A program made the position numbers and the translations under genes. Positions 1-9,484 of a DNA stretch of 64,000 bases are shown here, in pieces. Source of the DNA: JANQNX01 sp040217095 (GTDB lineage: Bacteria; Pseudomonadota; Gammaproteobacteria; Eutrophobiales; Eutrophobiaceae); assembly GCA_965229565.1 (NCBI GenBank), contig OZ245888.1, forward strand, positions 310,001 through 374,000, given 5' to 3'. Each line of letters starts with the position of its first letter. Position 1 is the stretch's first letter. Below the pieces are notes generated by a model. The model made no database searches. It was not told the origin of the DNA and saw only the letters and a program-made list of their open reading frames with translations.

Positions 1-1
1 G

Positions 2-343
2 CGCATCGTGGATGAAGAAGAAGGTCGCATGCTCAACAACACCTGGCGTAACAAGGACTATGCCACCAACGTATTGTCTTTCCCCATAGGTGAAACGCTG
101 GAAGGAGACATGGAATTACTGGGCGATGTTGTTATTTGTGCACCCGTCGTTGAGCGTGAAGCCAGCGAACAGGGCAAGCCAACTGATGCACACTGGGCGC
201 ATCTTGTTGTGCACGGTATCCTGCACTTGCGAGGTTATGATCATGAGAACGACGACGAGGCGGGGGAAATGGAACAGATGGAAATTACCCTGCTAGATAA
301 AATTGGTTATCCTAATCCCTATGAGACTGAACTCGAATCATGA
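2..343 (+). CDS. ybeY: endoribonuclease YbeY, 3' part
   Basis: C-terminal part of YbeY (UPF0054), a zinc-dependent endoribonuclease of 16S rRNA 3'-end maturation and ribosome quality control in the cytoplasm. The frame is open to the left edge, so the N-terminus lies outside the window; about 113 residues remain of roughly 150 usual. The zinc signature HGILHLRGYDH (bases 212-244, three His) is complete, and the upstream block around DYATNVLSFP is also typical of the family. The stop overlaps the next start by four bases (ATGA), so it is co-translated with the corC-type gene, the common ybeY-corC-lnt order. The identification is firm; only the missing start is unknown. Confidence 0.95.
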   Translation, partial: RIVDEEEGRMLNNTWRNKDYATNVLSFPIGETLEGDMELLGDVVICAPVVEREASEQGKPTDAHWAHLVVHGILHLRGYDHENDDEAGEMEQMEITLLDKIGYPNPYETELES

Positions 344-1206
344 GTAAAGAAAAAAGCAGAATCAAGAAATGGCTGAAGAAGGTCAATGCCTTCCTGACCA
401 ATGAGCCGGCTGACCGTAACGCGCTGATCGAGATACTGCGAAAATCTGAACAGCACAAGTTACTCGATCACGATGCCCTGATCATGATCGAGGGTGCCAT
501 ACATGTATCTGAATTGCAGGTTCGCGACGTCATGATACCGCGCGTACAGATGATGGTGATCCGAGATGATGCAGAACCGGAAGACATCCTGTCCACGGTA
601 ATTGAATCCGGCCACTCGCGCTTTCCCGTGGTAGGGGATACCACGGACGAGATCATCGGCATTCTGCTGGCAAAGGACCTGTTGAATTACTTTGCCAACC
701 CGGAGGAAGAGTTCGATATCAAGGACCTGATGCGCTCCACGGTGTTTATTCCCGAGAGTAAACGACTGAATGTACTACTGCGTGAATTCCGGATGAGCCG
801 CAATCACATGGCCATAGTCATAGATGAATACTCGGGCGTCGCGGGCCTTATTACTATCGAGGACGTGATCGAGGAAATCGTGGGCGAAATCGAGGATGAA
901 CACGATTACGAGGACGAAGACGAAACAATCAAACCACATGACAGTGATCGCTATACAGTACAGGCACTGACATCGATCGAGGATTTTAACCGCTACTTTG
1001 ATGCGGATATCCCTGACGAAGATCACGACACCATTGGCGGCTATATCATTAACGCGTTTGGACACCTGCCGAAACGCGGTGAATCCATTGAAGTCGCCGG
1101 TTTCAATATCAAGGTATTACGTGCCGACAAGCGACGCGTACATGTATTACTGTTTTCCAGGCTGGAGCAGGGTGAAACCTTACCTGAAGAAGTAGATCCG
1201 GAGTAA
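340..1206 (+). CDS. corC: CorC/HlyC-type CBS-domain protein
   Basis: A 288-residue soluble protein of the CorC/YbeX group. Two CBS domains lie at about residues 70-195 (it contains VRDVMIPRVQM, the usual start of the first CBS), followed by a CorC_HlyC transporter-associated domain at about 205-285 (DTIGGYIINAFGHLPKRGE). The family is linked to Mg2+/Co2+ efflux, and YbeX also to ribosome metabolism; the molecular activity is not settled. It starts at the ATGA overlap with ybeY and is followed by lnt after 24 bases, so the three probably form one operon. The acidic linker between CBS and C-terminal domain (DEHDYEDEDE) is normal for the family. Confidence 0.93.
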   Translation: MSKEKSRIKKWLKKVNAFLTNEPADRNALIEILRKSEQHKLLDHDALIMIEGAIHVSELQVRDVMIPRVQMMVIRDDAEPEDILSTVIESGHSRFPVVGDTTDEIIGILLAKDLLNYFANPEEEFDIKDLMRSTVFIPESKRLNVLLREFRMSRNHMAIVIDEYSGVAGLITIEDVIEEIVGEIEDEHDYEDEDETIKPHDSDRYTVQALTSIEDFNRYFDADIPDEDHDTIGGYIINAFGHLPKRGESIEVAGFNIKVLRADKRRVHVLLFSRLEQGETLPEEVDPE

Positions 1207-1230
1207 CTGGAATCCCGGGCGGCTTGACGG

Positions 1231-2727
1231 ATGATCCTTAACAACAATAACGCCATGCCTGCCCATCTTACCGCGCTGCTGGCAGGGGCTGTTGTACCCC
1301 TGGCCTTTGCCCCATTCGGCTATTACATACTTGCCTTCATCTGCCTGGCCCTGCTTTTTTACCTTTGTCATAAATCTACCGCGAAAAGAGCCTTTATCCG
1401 GGCTTACCTGTTCGGGTTTGGTTATTTCGGGGTAGGTGTCTACTGGTTACATATCAGTATCAACCTGTTTGGTGGTATGAACCTCGCCGGGGCGTTATTT
1501 TTCACCTACCTTCTTGTAGCCGTGCTGGCATTGTTTCCCGCCGTCTTTATCTCGCTGGGAAATCGCTTTTTCAACAGCAAGGCGATCTATGCCTATGCGT
1601 TCCTGTGGATCAGTGGTGAATGGTGTCGCGGTTGGTTTCTAACCGGCTTCCCGTGGCTTAATACAGGCACCAGCCAGACCGATAGCGTACTGGCGGCCTT
1701 CGCACCGCTGGTCGGGGATTACGGTGTGGGCCTGGTTGTCGCATTAATGGGCGCAGCTATCGTACTGGTCATCAGTGGCAGGCTTACAGAAAAACTCCTG
1801 GCACTGGGCACGGCCGCGGTACTGCTAATCAGCGCAGTTGTATTAAAAGAATCGACCTGGGCGGAAGCGCTGGGCGAGGAACTTGATGTGGTACTGGTCC
1901 AGGGCGCTATTCCACAGGAAATAAAATGGCAGCGGGATCAGCGACTGGCTACCTTGGAAATCTACAGCGAACTGACACAACCATACTGGAACAGCGACCT
2001 GGTATTGTGGCCGGAGACCGCCATCCCGTCGCTGTATCACACTGCAGGCGATTTTTTACAACGTATCACACAGGACAGGGCTGATAGCGATGCCATATTC
2101 ATGAGCGGCCTTGCCTACCAGGACCAGGAAACACGGAATTACTACAACAGCATCCTGCTGATGGATGATCAGCACCGCTTTTATCATAAACATCAGCTGG
2201 TGCCATTTGGAGAGTACCTGCCATTGAGGAGTTTGCTCGGTAATGTGCTGCAGTTTTTGCAAATCCCCATGTCTGATTTTTCGGCCGGCGATGAAAACAT
2301 GAAGGTCATTGCAACGGACAAGGCCATGCTGGGAATGAGTATTTGTTATGAAGACGCCTACGGCACACAAATACGAAAAAGCATGCCGGAGGCGGAAATT
2401 TTAATTAACGTAAGTAACGATGCGTGGTTTGGTGATTCGCTGGCACCGCATCAACACTTGCAGATTGCGCGAATGCGGGCAATGGAAAACCGGCGTTACC
2501 TGTTACGTGCAACCAATACCGGCATCTCTGCCATTATTGATCACCGCGGCAAGGTAATCGCGCAGTCACCGCAGTTTGAACCGCATGCCCTGGTCGGCAC
2601 GGTCCAGCGTTACCAGGGTGCAACCCTGTTCAGTCGCTGGGGGAATAGTACGGTACTGGTAATATGTGGCCTGGCATTATTACTACTGCTGTCCAGTCGC
2701 TTCAGGAAGCCTGCGGATCGTCCGTAG
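1231..2727 (+). CDS. lnt: apolipoprotein N-acyltransferase Lnt
   Basis: Inner-membrane enzyme that adds the third acyl chain to the N-terminal Cys of lipoproteins. About 498 residues: multi-spanning N-terminal half (to about residue 205), then a periplasmic nitrilase-type domain with the expected Glu-Lys-Cys triad, read here as E262 (WPETAIPS), K320 (YHKHQLVPFGEYLP) and C372 (GMSICYEDAYG), and a last membrane helix. The first ATG has no clear ribosome site; an in-frame ATG at 1255 (MPAHLTALLAG) is equally plausible. Its 3' end overlaps the convergent antiporter gene by 26 bases. Third gene of the ybeY-corC-lnt set. Confidence 0.95.
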   Translation: MILNNNNAMPAHLTALLAGAVVPLAFAPFGYYILAFICLALLFYLCHKSTAKRAFIRAYLFGFGYFGVGVYWLHISINLFGGMNLAGALFFTYLLVAVLALFPAVFISLGNRFFNSKAIYAYAFLWISGEWCRGWFLTGFPWLNTGTSQTDSVLAAFAPLVGDYGVGLVVALMGAAIVLVISGRLTEKLLALGTAAVLLISAVVLKESTWAEALGEELDVVLVQGAIPQEIKWQRDQRLATLEIYSELTQPYWNSDLVLWPETAIPSLYHTAGDFLQRITQDRADSDAIFMSGLAYQDQETRNYYNSILLMDDQHRFYHKHQLVPFGEYLPLRSLLGNVLQFLQIPMSDFSAGDENMKVIATDKAMLGMSICYEDAYGTQIRKSMPEAEILINVSNDAWFGDSLAPHQHLQIARMRAMENRRYLLRATNTGISAIIDHRGKVIAQSPQFEPHALVGTVQRYQGATLFSRWGNSTVLVICGLALLLLLSSRFRKPADRP

Positions 2728-5155
2728 CCGTGTGTTTTCTGGCCACACTCGCCTGTTCCAGCCTGACCTTTAATTCAGGCTCCTGCTCGGCCAGTGATAA
2801 TACTTCGTTACGATTCAGTCGCAGTAGCGTGGTGGGTTGAGCGGCCTTGACGTTGGCAGTTCTTACCTGTAATTCCAGCAAGGCCATTTCACCAAAAAAA
2901 TCACCATCCCTTAGTTGTGCCAGGGGTTCATCTTCATGCCCATCCCTGTACACGTTCACCATGCCGCGGGTAATAATGTATAGCGAGTCACCCCGCTCTC
3001 CCTGGCCTATGACCTGGTCGCCTGCCAGGTAGGTGACTGACTTGGCCGAATCGGAAAGACGTTGCAACACATCAGTAGACAGTCCTGATAATAAAGGCAC
3101 CATCCCAATAAGATCGTGTGGTCGCAATTTCGGTGCTGGATCAGAAATACCCTGCAGGCCATCAATCGCTTTTCGAATACGCCGTTCAATGTTGGTAAAA
3201 ACCTTGGAACCTATTTCACCGTTGTGATGCGCTTCCTCGATAAAGAACTCAGCGGCAACCAGTGCCACCTTGGCAAATAAGCGCGTTTCATAACGCAGGT
3301 AAAAATCGGGAAAGTTTTCTGCAATGCTGTGCAAACGCTGCATACGGCGCTCGGAACGTTTCCTGTATCGGTCGACAACACTTTGTTTCAGCTCCGGCTT
3401 GAAATCATCCATTTGTTCGAGCTGTTGTAAGACTTTTTCACATATGAGTATGCCGGCAATATCGCGCTGCAGACTCTGGGCGAAACGCAGATACTGGTAA
3501 CGGGCCAACAGGTTTGCTGCCCAGTCGATCTCCCTGAACTGCTTGATAAAAGCTGTTTCCATGCGCAGAAAAATATTCACCTTGTCTTTCCCGGATTTAG
3601 TATCCGTGTCTTTAGCAAATATAATGTCGCGATCGTGTTGCAGTGTGTTTTTAATACTCAGGTAAGTGTAATACTGAAGGAAACCAATATCATAAAGATG
3701 TTTTAACTCCTGCATCTCCATACGCAGTGCCGTTATCTGTACCTGGCGAAGTTCAATGTCTGCATCATATTTTTCCACGCCGGTGTGAAATATCTGTTTG
3801 GTCTTTTTTTGTATTAACTCCTGCGTGCTCCTGGAAATCAGTTTTGCCGAGTAAAAGGAATCAAGTATGTTTTCGGCATACTGTTGTGACTGGCTTAGAC
3901 CGTGTTTGAGCTCTGCAATTTCATCGCCATCAAAACGATCGAAACCGAGCTTGTGCATTAATGGTCTTATCGTCGATGCGTTAACCAGTAATGAAAACAG
4001 CACAACACCCAGCGTGATATAAATCAGGCTTTCACGACCGGGCATATCAACCGGAATCGATAACACGATGGCTATAGCCAGGCCGCCCTTGAGTCCGCCC
4101 CACCACATAATATGTTGCTCGCCGCGTGATATTTTCGGTAACGAAAACAGTCGGGTCGTTGCCGGAACCATGGTATAAACTCCGGCTGCGCGAGCCAAAA
4201 GTACCAGGACGATAGCAATGGCAATGCTGTCGAGGTGATTAATAATCCTGGATACGTCGACCGAAAGGCCAACCAGTAAAAACAATAGCGAATTGCAGAT
4301 AAGCGAGATCACGTCCCAGGTTTCGTCTACTGTTTCACGTTCATTCTGGGGAATTCGACTCACGCCAAAAATACCAAGCGCCACAGCGGCAGCAACTACG
4401 GCCATCACGCCGGATACGTGCAATATATGCTCGGCAATTGCAAAACTGCTGTAGGCCAACACAATTGACATGATGAGGTAAGCGCTGATACCAGCGCGCA
4501 GGCGATACAACAACTCACTCAGCACCAGGCCAATCACAACACCCACTAACAAACCGCCAAAGAATACGCGAAAGAATTCCAGCACGGCATAATTGATATC
4601 GGCCACTCCAAACTCGGTACTCACGGCCAGGCCCAGCAGGATATTAAAAATGACAATGGCCGTGGCGTCGTTCAACAGTGACTCACCCTCGACAAGGGTT
4701 GCGAGTCGCTGTGGTGCGCCGAGTTCCTTGAATAACGCGATCACGGCAACCGGGTCGGTCGCAGAAATCAAGGCGCCAAACAGGAGCGCATAAATGATAT
4801 TGAAATCCTGCAACAACCAAAGCCCAACGCCAATAATTGCGGCTGAAATTAACAGTGCCGGAATAGCCAGCACCAGCACTGGTGCAATATCCTTCAATAA
4901 CAACCGGGCGTCGAGTTTGATCGCGGACTCGAAGATCAGGGCCGGTAAAAATATAAAAAGTACGAGATCCGGCGTCAGCTGGAAATTCATGAGTAGTTCG
5001 AACTCGGGTTTCTGGCGTGCAAAGGCGCCGAGTACGAGACCCAGGATGACGAGAAACACGGTATAAGGGACAGGGATATTGCGACAGATCACCGCCGCAA
5101 TCATCGCGACCGTTAACAGGCCCATCAATACCAGGATGATTTCAGATAATGGCAT
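2702..5155 (-). CDS. CPA1 Na+/H+ antiporter with C-terminal cNMP-binding domain
   Basis: An 817-residue membrane protein. The N-terminal half (about residues 1-405) is a cation:proton antiporter of the NhaP/CPA1 family with about twelve membrane segments and the hallmark ATDPVAVIALFKELGAP followed by EGESLLNDATA (about 132-168), which holds the transport Asp and Glu. A long helical cytoplasmic region follows, then a cyclic-nucleotide-binding domain at about 680-800, with the phosphate-binding cassette FFGEMALLELQVRTANV. Known family members exchange Na+ or K+ for protons. I infer that transport is gated by cAMP or a related nucleotide; the cassette has the Gly-Glu and Arg-Thr-Ala usually needed. 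It sits alone, tail to tail with lnt. Confidence 0.9.
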   Translation of the reverse strand: MPLSEIILVLMGLLTVAMIAAVICRNIPVPYTVFLVILGLVLGAFARQKPEFELLMNFQLTPDLVLFIFLPALIFESAIKLDARLLLKDIAPVLVLAIPALLISAAIIGVGLWLLQDFNIIYALLFGALISATDPVAVIALFKELGAPQRLATLVEGESLLNDATAIVIFNILLGLAVSTEFGVADINYAVLEFFRVFFGGLLVGVVIGLVLSELLYRLRAGISAYLIMSIVLAYSSFAIAEHILHVSGVMAVVAAAVALGIFGVSRIPQNERETVDETWDVISLICNSLLFLLVGLSVDVSRIINHLDSIAIAIVLVLLARAAGVYTMVPATTRLFSLPKISRGEQHIMWWGGLKGGLAIAIVLSIPVDMPGRESLIYITLGVVLFSLLVNASTIRPLMHKLGFDRFDGDEIAELKHGLSQSQQYAENILDSFYSAKLISRSTQELIQKKTKQIFHTGVEKYDADIELRQVQITALRMEMQELKHLYDIGFLQYYTYLSIKNTLQHDRDIIFAKDTDTKSGKDKVNIFLRMETAFIKQFREIDWAANLLARYQYLRFAQSLQRDIAGILICEKVLQQLEQMDDFKPELKQSVVDRYRKRSERRMQRLHSIAENFPDFYLRYETRLFAKVALVAAEFFIEEAHHNGEIGSKVFTNIERRIRKAIDGLQGISDPAPKLRPHDLIGMVPLLSGLSTDVLQRLSDSAKSVTYLAGDQVIGQGERGDSLYIITRGMVNVYRDGHEDEPLAQLRDGDFFGEMALLELQVRTANVKAAQPTTLLRLNRNEVLSLAEQEPELKVRLEQASVARKHTATDDPQAS

Positions 5156-5206
5156 CAGACTCCCTCTGTCTTAAAGTATATCAAGCCATCAGGGCCGGCA
5201 GCTTTT

Positions 5207-6106
5207 TCATTTCTCTGCCAGCAGTTCCAGTAATATTACCAGCCCCAGGCCAATCACCACCATGAGTAATGCGTAGCCTGCCTGGCTGGTGAAAGCCTCC
5301 GGAATATATGGCGTGGAGCTCATCAACCTTTCCTTGTCCCTGATAACGGCGTAAACGCGCTCCTGGAATGGCCATATAACATAGAGAGACGCAAGCAACA
5401 GCCCGCCAATAAACAGTATGGTCTGCCTGTAAAAATGTGATAGCAGATACGAAAGAAAACGGCTGAACAGGACAATGCCTACGACGATCCCGGCCAGAAA
5501 AGGCAGGATGATAGCCATCTCGAAATTACCGATGGCATCGAAGATGTAGGCATATTTTTTCATCATCAACAGGATGAAGGAACCGGAAATACCGGGCAAT
5601 ATCATGGCCGAGATAGCAATAGCACCGCACAGAAAAATAAACCACGAATCATCCGGCGTGGAAGCCGGAACCAGGGTCACTACAAAGACCCCAAAACCGA
5701 TGCCGAGCAGGACAAAAAACATGTGCTCCGCTCGCAGCGGTTTATCGAGATGCCGGTAGAGAAAAAAGATCGAACCCAGTATCAGTCCAAAAAACAGGCC
5801 GTAGATAATTTCCGGATCGGTCCGAATCAGGCCCGGTAATGATATAACCCGCGTGAAGAACAACAGCGCGCAAACCACGCCAATGCCGACCGGGATGAGA
5901 AAGGAAAAATGTGGCCGCTTGATACCAGCCATATCCAGTTTAACAATTGAACGCAACCAGCTGGTGTCGAAAGATTTTATGGCATTGATTAATTGCGGGT
6001 AGATTCCCAGGATAAATGCCATGGTGCCACCACTAACACCCGGGACGACATCTGCCGAACCGATACAAAAACCTTTACCTGCCAGTTTTATGCTGCGGCC
6101 TAGCAT
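5207..6106 (-). CDS. DUF368 / PopT-type undecaprenyl phosphate translocase
   Basis: A 299-residue polytopic membrane protein of the DUF368 family. The N-terminal signature GSADVVPGVSGGTMAF (about residues 17-32) and its internal repeat around SAMILPGISGSFILL are diagnostic. Members (PopT) have been shown to recycle the C55 lipid carrier of cell-wall synthesis across the inner membrane. Two long hydrophobic halves, each with a PG(V/I)SG loop, fit an inverted-repeat transporter. It lies 9 bases downstream of hemE on the same strand, so probably co-transcribed, although no functional link is obvious. The substrate is inferred from the family only. Confidence 0.88.
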   Translation of the reverse strand: MLGRSIKLAGKGFCIGSADVVPGVSGGTMAFILGIYPQLINAIKSFDTSWLRSIVKLDMAGIKRPHFSFLIPVGIGVVCALLFFTRVISLPGLIRTDPEIIYGLFFGLILGSIFFLYRHLDKPLRAEHMFFVLLGIGFGVFVVTLVPASTPDDSWFIFLCGAIAISAMILPGISGSFILLMMKKYAYIFDAIGNFEMAIILPFLAGIVVGIVLFSRFLSYLLSHFYRQTILFIGGLLLASLYVIWPFQERVYAVIRDKERLMSSTPYIPEAFTSQAGYALLMVVIGLGLVILLELLAEK

Positions 6107-6115
6107 ACAAACGAT

Positions 6116-7186
6116 CTAGTCCTGGTGATACGACGCACTCAGTTCATGCACTGCATTAATAAACACACCTGCATGCTCGGGGTCGATGTCGGGTGTAATT
6201 CCATGTCCCAGATTAAATACATGCCCGCTACCTTTACCATAACTGGCGAGTATGTCCCTTACTTCCTGCCTGATCCTGTCGGCCGGTGCGCGTAGAATGG
6301 CCGGATCCATGTTTCCCTGCAGTGCAACCCTGTCACCAATCAGGCTGCGCACCTTGCCCAGGTCCTGTGCCCAATCGATGCCCACCGCATTACAGCCAGT
6401 GGCAGCAATGTCTTCTATCCATAAGCCTGCCCCCTTACTGAACATGATAATCGGAATGGTCGTACCTTCATACTCGCGATCCAGCTGATCCTGAATACGT
6501 TTCATATAGGCCAATGAAAAATCATGGTAGGCAGCACCTGTTAATACACCGCCCCAGGTATCGAATATCATAATCGCCTGGGCACCGGCATGGATTTGTG
6601 CATTCAAATAAGATGCAACCGCATCGGCAACGTGCCCGAGGAGCTTGTGACAGGAATCCGGTTCTGAATAAAGTAACGTTTTTATTTTGGCGAAATCTTT
6701 GGACGAACCGCCTTCAACCATGTAAGTCGCCAATGTCCATGGGCTGCCGGCGAATCCGATCAGTGGCACCCTGCCATTTAACTCTTTCCTGATAAGGCGA
6801 ACTGCATCCATGACGTACCCCAGGTCCTGTTCAGGATCGGGCATGGGCAATTTCTTTATATCATCCGGTGAAGATATTGGCTTCCTGAAACGAGGACCAA
6901 CCGACTCGATTAACTCCAACTCCAGTCCCATGGCATCAGGAACGGTAAGGATATCTGAAAACAGGATAGCCGCATCCAGAGGATAGCGGTCCAGTGGTTG
7001 CAAGGTTACCTCGCAGGCCAGTTCCGGGGTCTGGCACAGGGTAATAAAGTCACCTGCCTTTTCGCGTGTCGCACGATATTCGGGGAGATACCTGCCTGCC
7101 TGTCGCATCATCCAGACAGGCGTCATGTCTACAGGTTGGCGCAATAATGCTCTAAGGAATCTGTCGTTTTTAAGTTGCGTGGACAT
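6116..7186 (-). CDS. hemE: uroporphyrinogen decarboxylase HemE
   Basis: Cytoplasmic enzyme that removes four carboxyl groups from uroporphyrinogen III to give coproporphyrinogen III in heme synthesis. The family's N-terminal signature PVWMMRQAGRYLPEYR (with the substrate-binding Arg residues) and the GFAGSPWTLATYMVEG block are present. I start it at 7186 (MSTQLKND), giving 356 residues, the normal length; the frame is open 20 codons further upstream, but that extension (rich in Asn/Lys) is not family-like. In Pseudomonas hemE follows gltD directly; here about 11.5 kb separates them. Confidence 0.96.
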   Translation of the reverse strand: MSTQLKNDRFLRALLRQPVDMTPVWMMRQAGRYLPEYRATREKAGDFITLCQTPELACEVTLQPLDRYPLDAAILFSDILTVPDAMGLELELIESVGPRFRKPISSPDDIKKLPMPDPEQDLGYVMDAVRLIRKELNGRVPLIGFAGSPWTLATYMVEGGSSKDFAKIKTLLYSEPDSCHKLLGHVADAVASYLNAQIHAGAQAIMIFDTWGGVLTGAAYHDFSLAYMKRIQDQLDREYEGTTIPIIMFSKGAGLWIEDIAATGCNAVGIDWAQDLGKVRSLIGDRVALQGNMDPAILRAPADRIRQEVRDILASYGKGSGHVFNLGHGITPDIDPEHAGVFINAVHELSASYHQD

Positions 7187-7329
7187 CTGAAATAACTTTT
7201 TGTTTTTATTTGGAATAAATATGTTTAGTAGCCTCACCATTAACACTTCAGCTACTATTACATGCAGTTTACATGAACTGGTACAGAAAGGGTTTGATTT
7301 TTACCGGCGTGTATTCTGAATTTCAATGC

Positions 7330-7348
7330 CTTGTTACAGCTTAACAAG
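7330..7348. repeat. inverted repeat upstream of the rhodanese gene
   Basis: Perfect 7-base arms CTTGTTA and TAACAAG around CAGCT, in the 229-base gap between the divergent hemE and rhodanese genes, 67 bases before the rhodanese start. It could be an operator or a leader hairpin; no T run follows, so a terminator is unlikely. Confidence 0.35.
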
Positions 7349-7415
7349 TCAACCTGTTAACGACAGCGTTCAGTCAGCATGGCTCCTGAACACTGTGCCA
7401 GACTAGAGAACAATT

Positions 7416-7766
7416 ATGTTGATACCAGTAAGTGATCTGATTGCTGCCGCTAAACTGCAATGCAGTTGCAAAAACCCGACCGAGGCAAGGGAATTCTATG
7501 ACAAGAACGGGAATACAGTCATTCTCGATGTGCGTGAACCGCACGAGGCAGAAAAGGCCAGCCTGTCGATGTCGATAAATATTCCCAGGGGGTTACTGGA
7601 GATGCAGGTAGGCAAGGTTTGTGAAACGGCCGACGTGCCGATTCTTGTGCACTGCGGTGCTGGTGGCCGTGCCTCCCTGTCGGCCTATACACTGCAGGTA
7701 ATGGGCTATTCCAATGTGCATGTAATCGATGCCGATTTCGAAGAGATACAACAGAATTTTGCCTGA
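7416..7766 (+). CDS. single-domain rhodanese-like protein
   Basis: A 116-residue protein with one rhodanese domain spanning almost its full length: VILDVREPHE at about residues 34-43 and the active loop HCGAGGRAS at about 75-83, with the cysteine that would carry persulfide sulfur. No signal peptide, so probably cytoplasmic. The N-terminus has an extra CSC pair (about residues 17-19), unusual for the family. The substrate is not readable; sulfur transfer to thiols or enzymes is the usual role. The gene stands 94 bases before the cytochrome c'-like gene on the same strand. Confidence 0.88.
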   Translation: MLIPVSDLIAAAKLQCSCKNPTEAREFYDKNGNTVILDVREPHEAEKASLSMSINIPRGLLEMQVGKVCETADVPILVHCGAGGRASLSAYTLQVMGYSNVHVIDADFEEIQQNFA

Positions 7767-7859
7767 TCTCACCGTTTTCACTCTATTTGCTTCAGATCAA
7801 GTCCCCGCCCTCCCTGTCATTTATAATGAAGCCAGCATGGATAAAAATGTGATTTTGAA

Positions 7860-8306
7860 ATGACACTGATGCGTATCATCTCGCTGCTACTGCTTGTCAC
7901 TGTCACACAGTTGGCATACGGCGATGAGGACAGCAGTCACGCCCTGCTGACCGAAATTCACAGCACTGAAGTGCGTCACATCATGCGTAAGCTGAATGTG
8001 CTGTTGTTTGAACGTGAACATACCCAGCTTGAATTACAGCGACTACGTCGCCAGCAGCTTTCACTGCTGGTTGAAGAAACCGAATCCCTGTCAAGAACGG
8101 CCGGTGACATCTCCCTGATTGATTCACTGAAGAAGCTCAGTGAGGAACAACAGGCAATGTTCAAGAGTATGGCAAACGAACTCAACGACGTGGCCAGGCA
8201 ACTCAGTGCCGCTGATGTCAATGGTCATGAACATGATATCGAGACGGCCTATATCCGTTTACAGGAAACCTGTAACACCTGTCATAAACTATTTCGCGCC
8301 TGGTAA
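7860..8306 (+). CDS. cytochrome c'-like exported helical protein, C-terminal CXXCH
   Basis: A 148-residue protein with a signal peptide (LISLLLLVTV-like hydrophobic core ending near TQLAYG) and an almost wholly helical body rich in Leu, Gln, Arg and Glu. A single heme c attachment site CNTCH sits at residues 138-142, six residues from the end (CHKLFRAW). Cytochromes c' and related four-helix cytochromes carry the CXXCH in exactly this C-terminal position, so I call it cytochrome c'-like in the periplasm, but sequence similarity elsewhere is too weak to be certain. The stop TAA and the next ATG share one base (TAATG), so the porin is translationally coupled to it. The start could also be the ATG at 7869. 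Confidence 0.65.
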   Translation: MTLMRIISLLLLVTVTQLAYGDEDSSHALLTEIHSTEVRHIMRKLNVLLFEREHTQLELQRLRRQQLSLLVEETESLSRTAGDISLIDSLKKLSEEQQAMFKSMANELNDVARQLSAADVNGHEHDIETAYIRLQETCNTCHKLFRAW

Positions 8307-9481
8307 TGAAGCCGGTGTGGGCAATCCGTCATAAGTATTGTTTTCTAATATGCTTGTTACTGGGCAGTACCCCGGCGGTCCATGCCGATCACGATAATGG
8401 TATACAGATCAAGTTTGGTGGACGTATCAAAGTGGATACCATTTACAATAACAACAGCGTTAGTACCAGTCGCAAAAGCAAGTCTGACCTGGCTTTTACA
8501 CCACGCAGTATTCCGCTGAGTGACACGCAAGGTGATACCGATTTTAATTTGCGGGAGAGCCGTATATGGTCGACTGTTACATTGCCAATGGCAAGTGATG
8601 TTATGTCTGGTTATATCGAGTTTGATTTTTTTGATACCAAACGGGATGTAGCAGGTATCTCTCACGTTACCAATAGCCCTCGCTTAAGACACCTTTATAC
8701 AAACTATGGTGGCTGGACACTAGGTAAAACCTATACCAACTTTGTAAACATGTCTGCCTATCCCGAGATCAACGATGCCAACGGCCCGGTTGGCATTCAT
8801 GCAATTCGACAGATGCTATTAAGATATCGCCAGGAACTGAATTTTGCCGAAGTGGCAGTATCACTTGAACACGGTGAATCAACGTTCGTAAGCAGCTCGG
8901 GCAACCGTTATCAGGTCAATGATGATCAACTGCCGGATCTCGTCGCCAGGATCAGCTTTGTTGAAAACTGGGGTCAGCTCTCTTTCGCTGCCATGGCCAG
9001 GCAACTGCATACCAACGGCAGGTCATTAACTGGCTCAAACGATAAAAGCTGGGGCGGTGCCGTGAGTGTAGCCGGAAGAATATTTATCAGTGGGCAGGAC
9101 AACCTGAGGTTTGCCGTGTCAGGTGGTAACGCACTGGGGCGGTATCTCTCGTATAACGCGTTTGATGATGCGTCCGTTTCAGTAAATGGTGACCTGGACC
9201 TGAGTGAGGCCGTCTCCGGCCATGTTGCCTACCAGCACTGGTGGACCGGCAAGCTCCGGTCATCACTGGTTATCGGCGCAGGCTACGCGAATATCAATAC
9301 CGACATTACCGGTAATAACATCAACAAGGTCCTGGCCTCGTCAACGCTGAACCTTATCTGGAGCCCTGATGTAAACAGCACAGTGGGTATTGAATGGCTA
9401 CATGGCTATCGGCAACAATATGATGATCAGGATGGACATATCGATCGCATACAGTTTTCATTCATCTATACATTCAAGTAG
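8306..9481 (+). CDS. DcaP-like outer-membrane porin
   Basis: A 391-residue exported protein: signal peptide ending near STPAVHA, then a mature protein opening with IQIKFGGRIKVD and made of alternating polar/hydrophobic strands to the end (FSFIYTF). This pattern, and a short Ser/Lys-rich stretch after the first strand, resembles the DcaP family of trimeric porins, known in Acinetobacter for dicarboxylate and aromatic acid uptake. The substrate here is inferred from the context: it is coupled by TAATG to the cytochrome-like gene and followed after 3 bases by a DASS transporter. Beta-barrel porin is likely; the DcaP assignment is moderate. Confidence 0.7.
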   Translation: MKPVWAIRHKYCFLICLLLGSTPAVHADHDNGIQIKFGGRIKVDTIYNNNSVSTSRKSKSDLAFTPRSIPLSDTQGDTDFNLRESRIWSTVTLPMASDVMSGYIEFDFFDTKRDVAGISHVTNSPRLRHLYTNYGGWTLGKTYTNFVNMSAYPEINDANGPVGIHAIRQMLLRYRQELNFAEVAVSLEHGESTFVSSSGNRYQVNDDQLPDLVARISFVENWGQLSFAAMARQLHTNGRSLTGSNDKSWGGAVSVAGRIFISGQDNLRFAVSGGNALGRYLSYNAFDDASVSVNGDLDLSEAVSGHVAYQHWWTGKLRSSLVIGAGYANINTDITGNNINKVLASSTLNLIWSPDVNSTVGIEWLHGYRQQYDDQDGHIDRIQFSFIYTFK

Positions 9482-9484
9482 TTA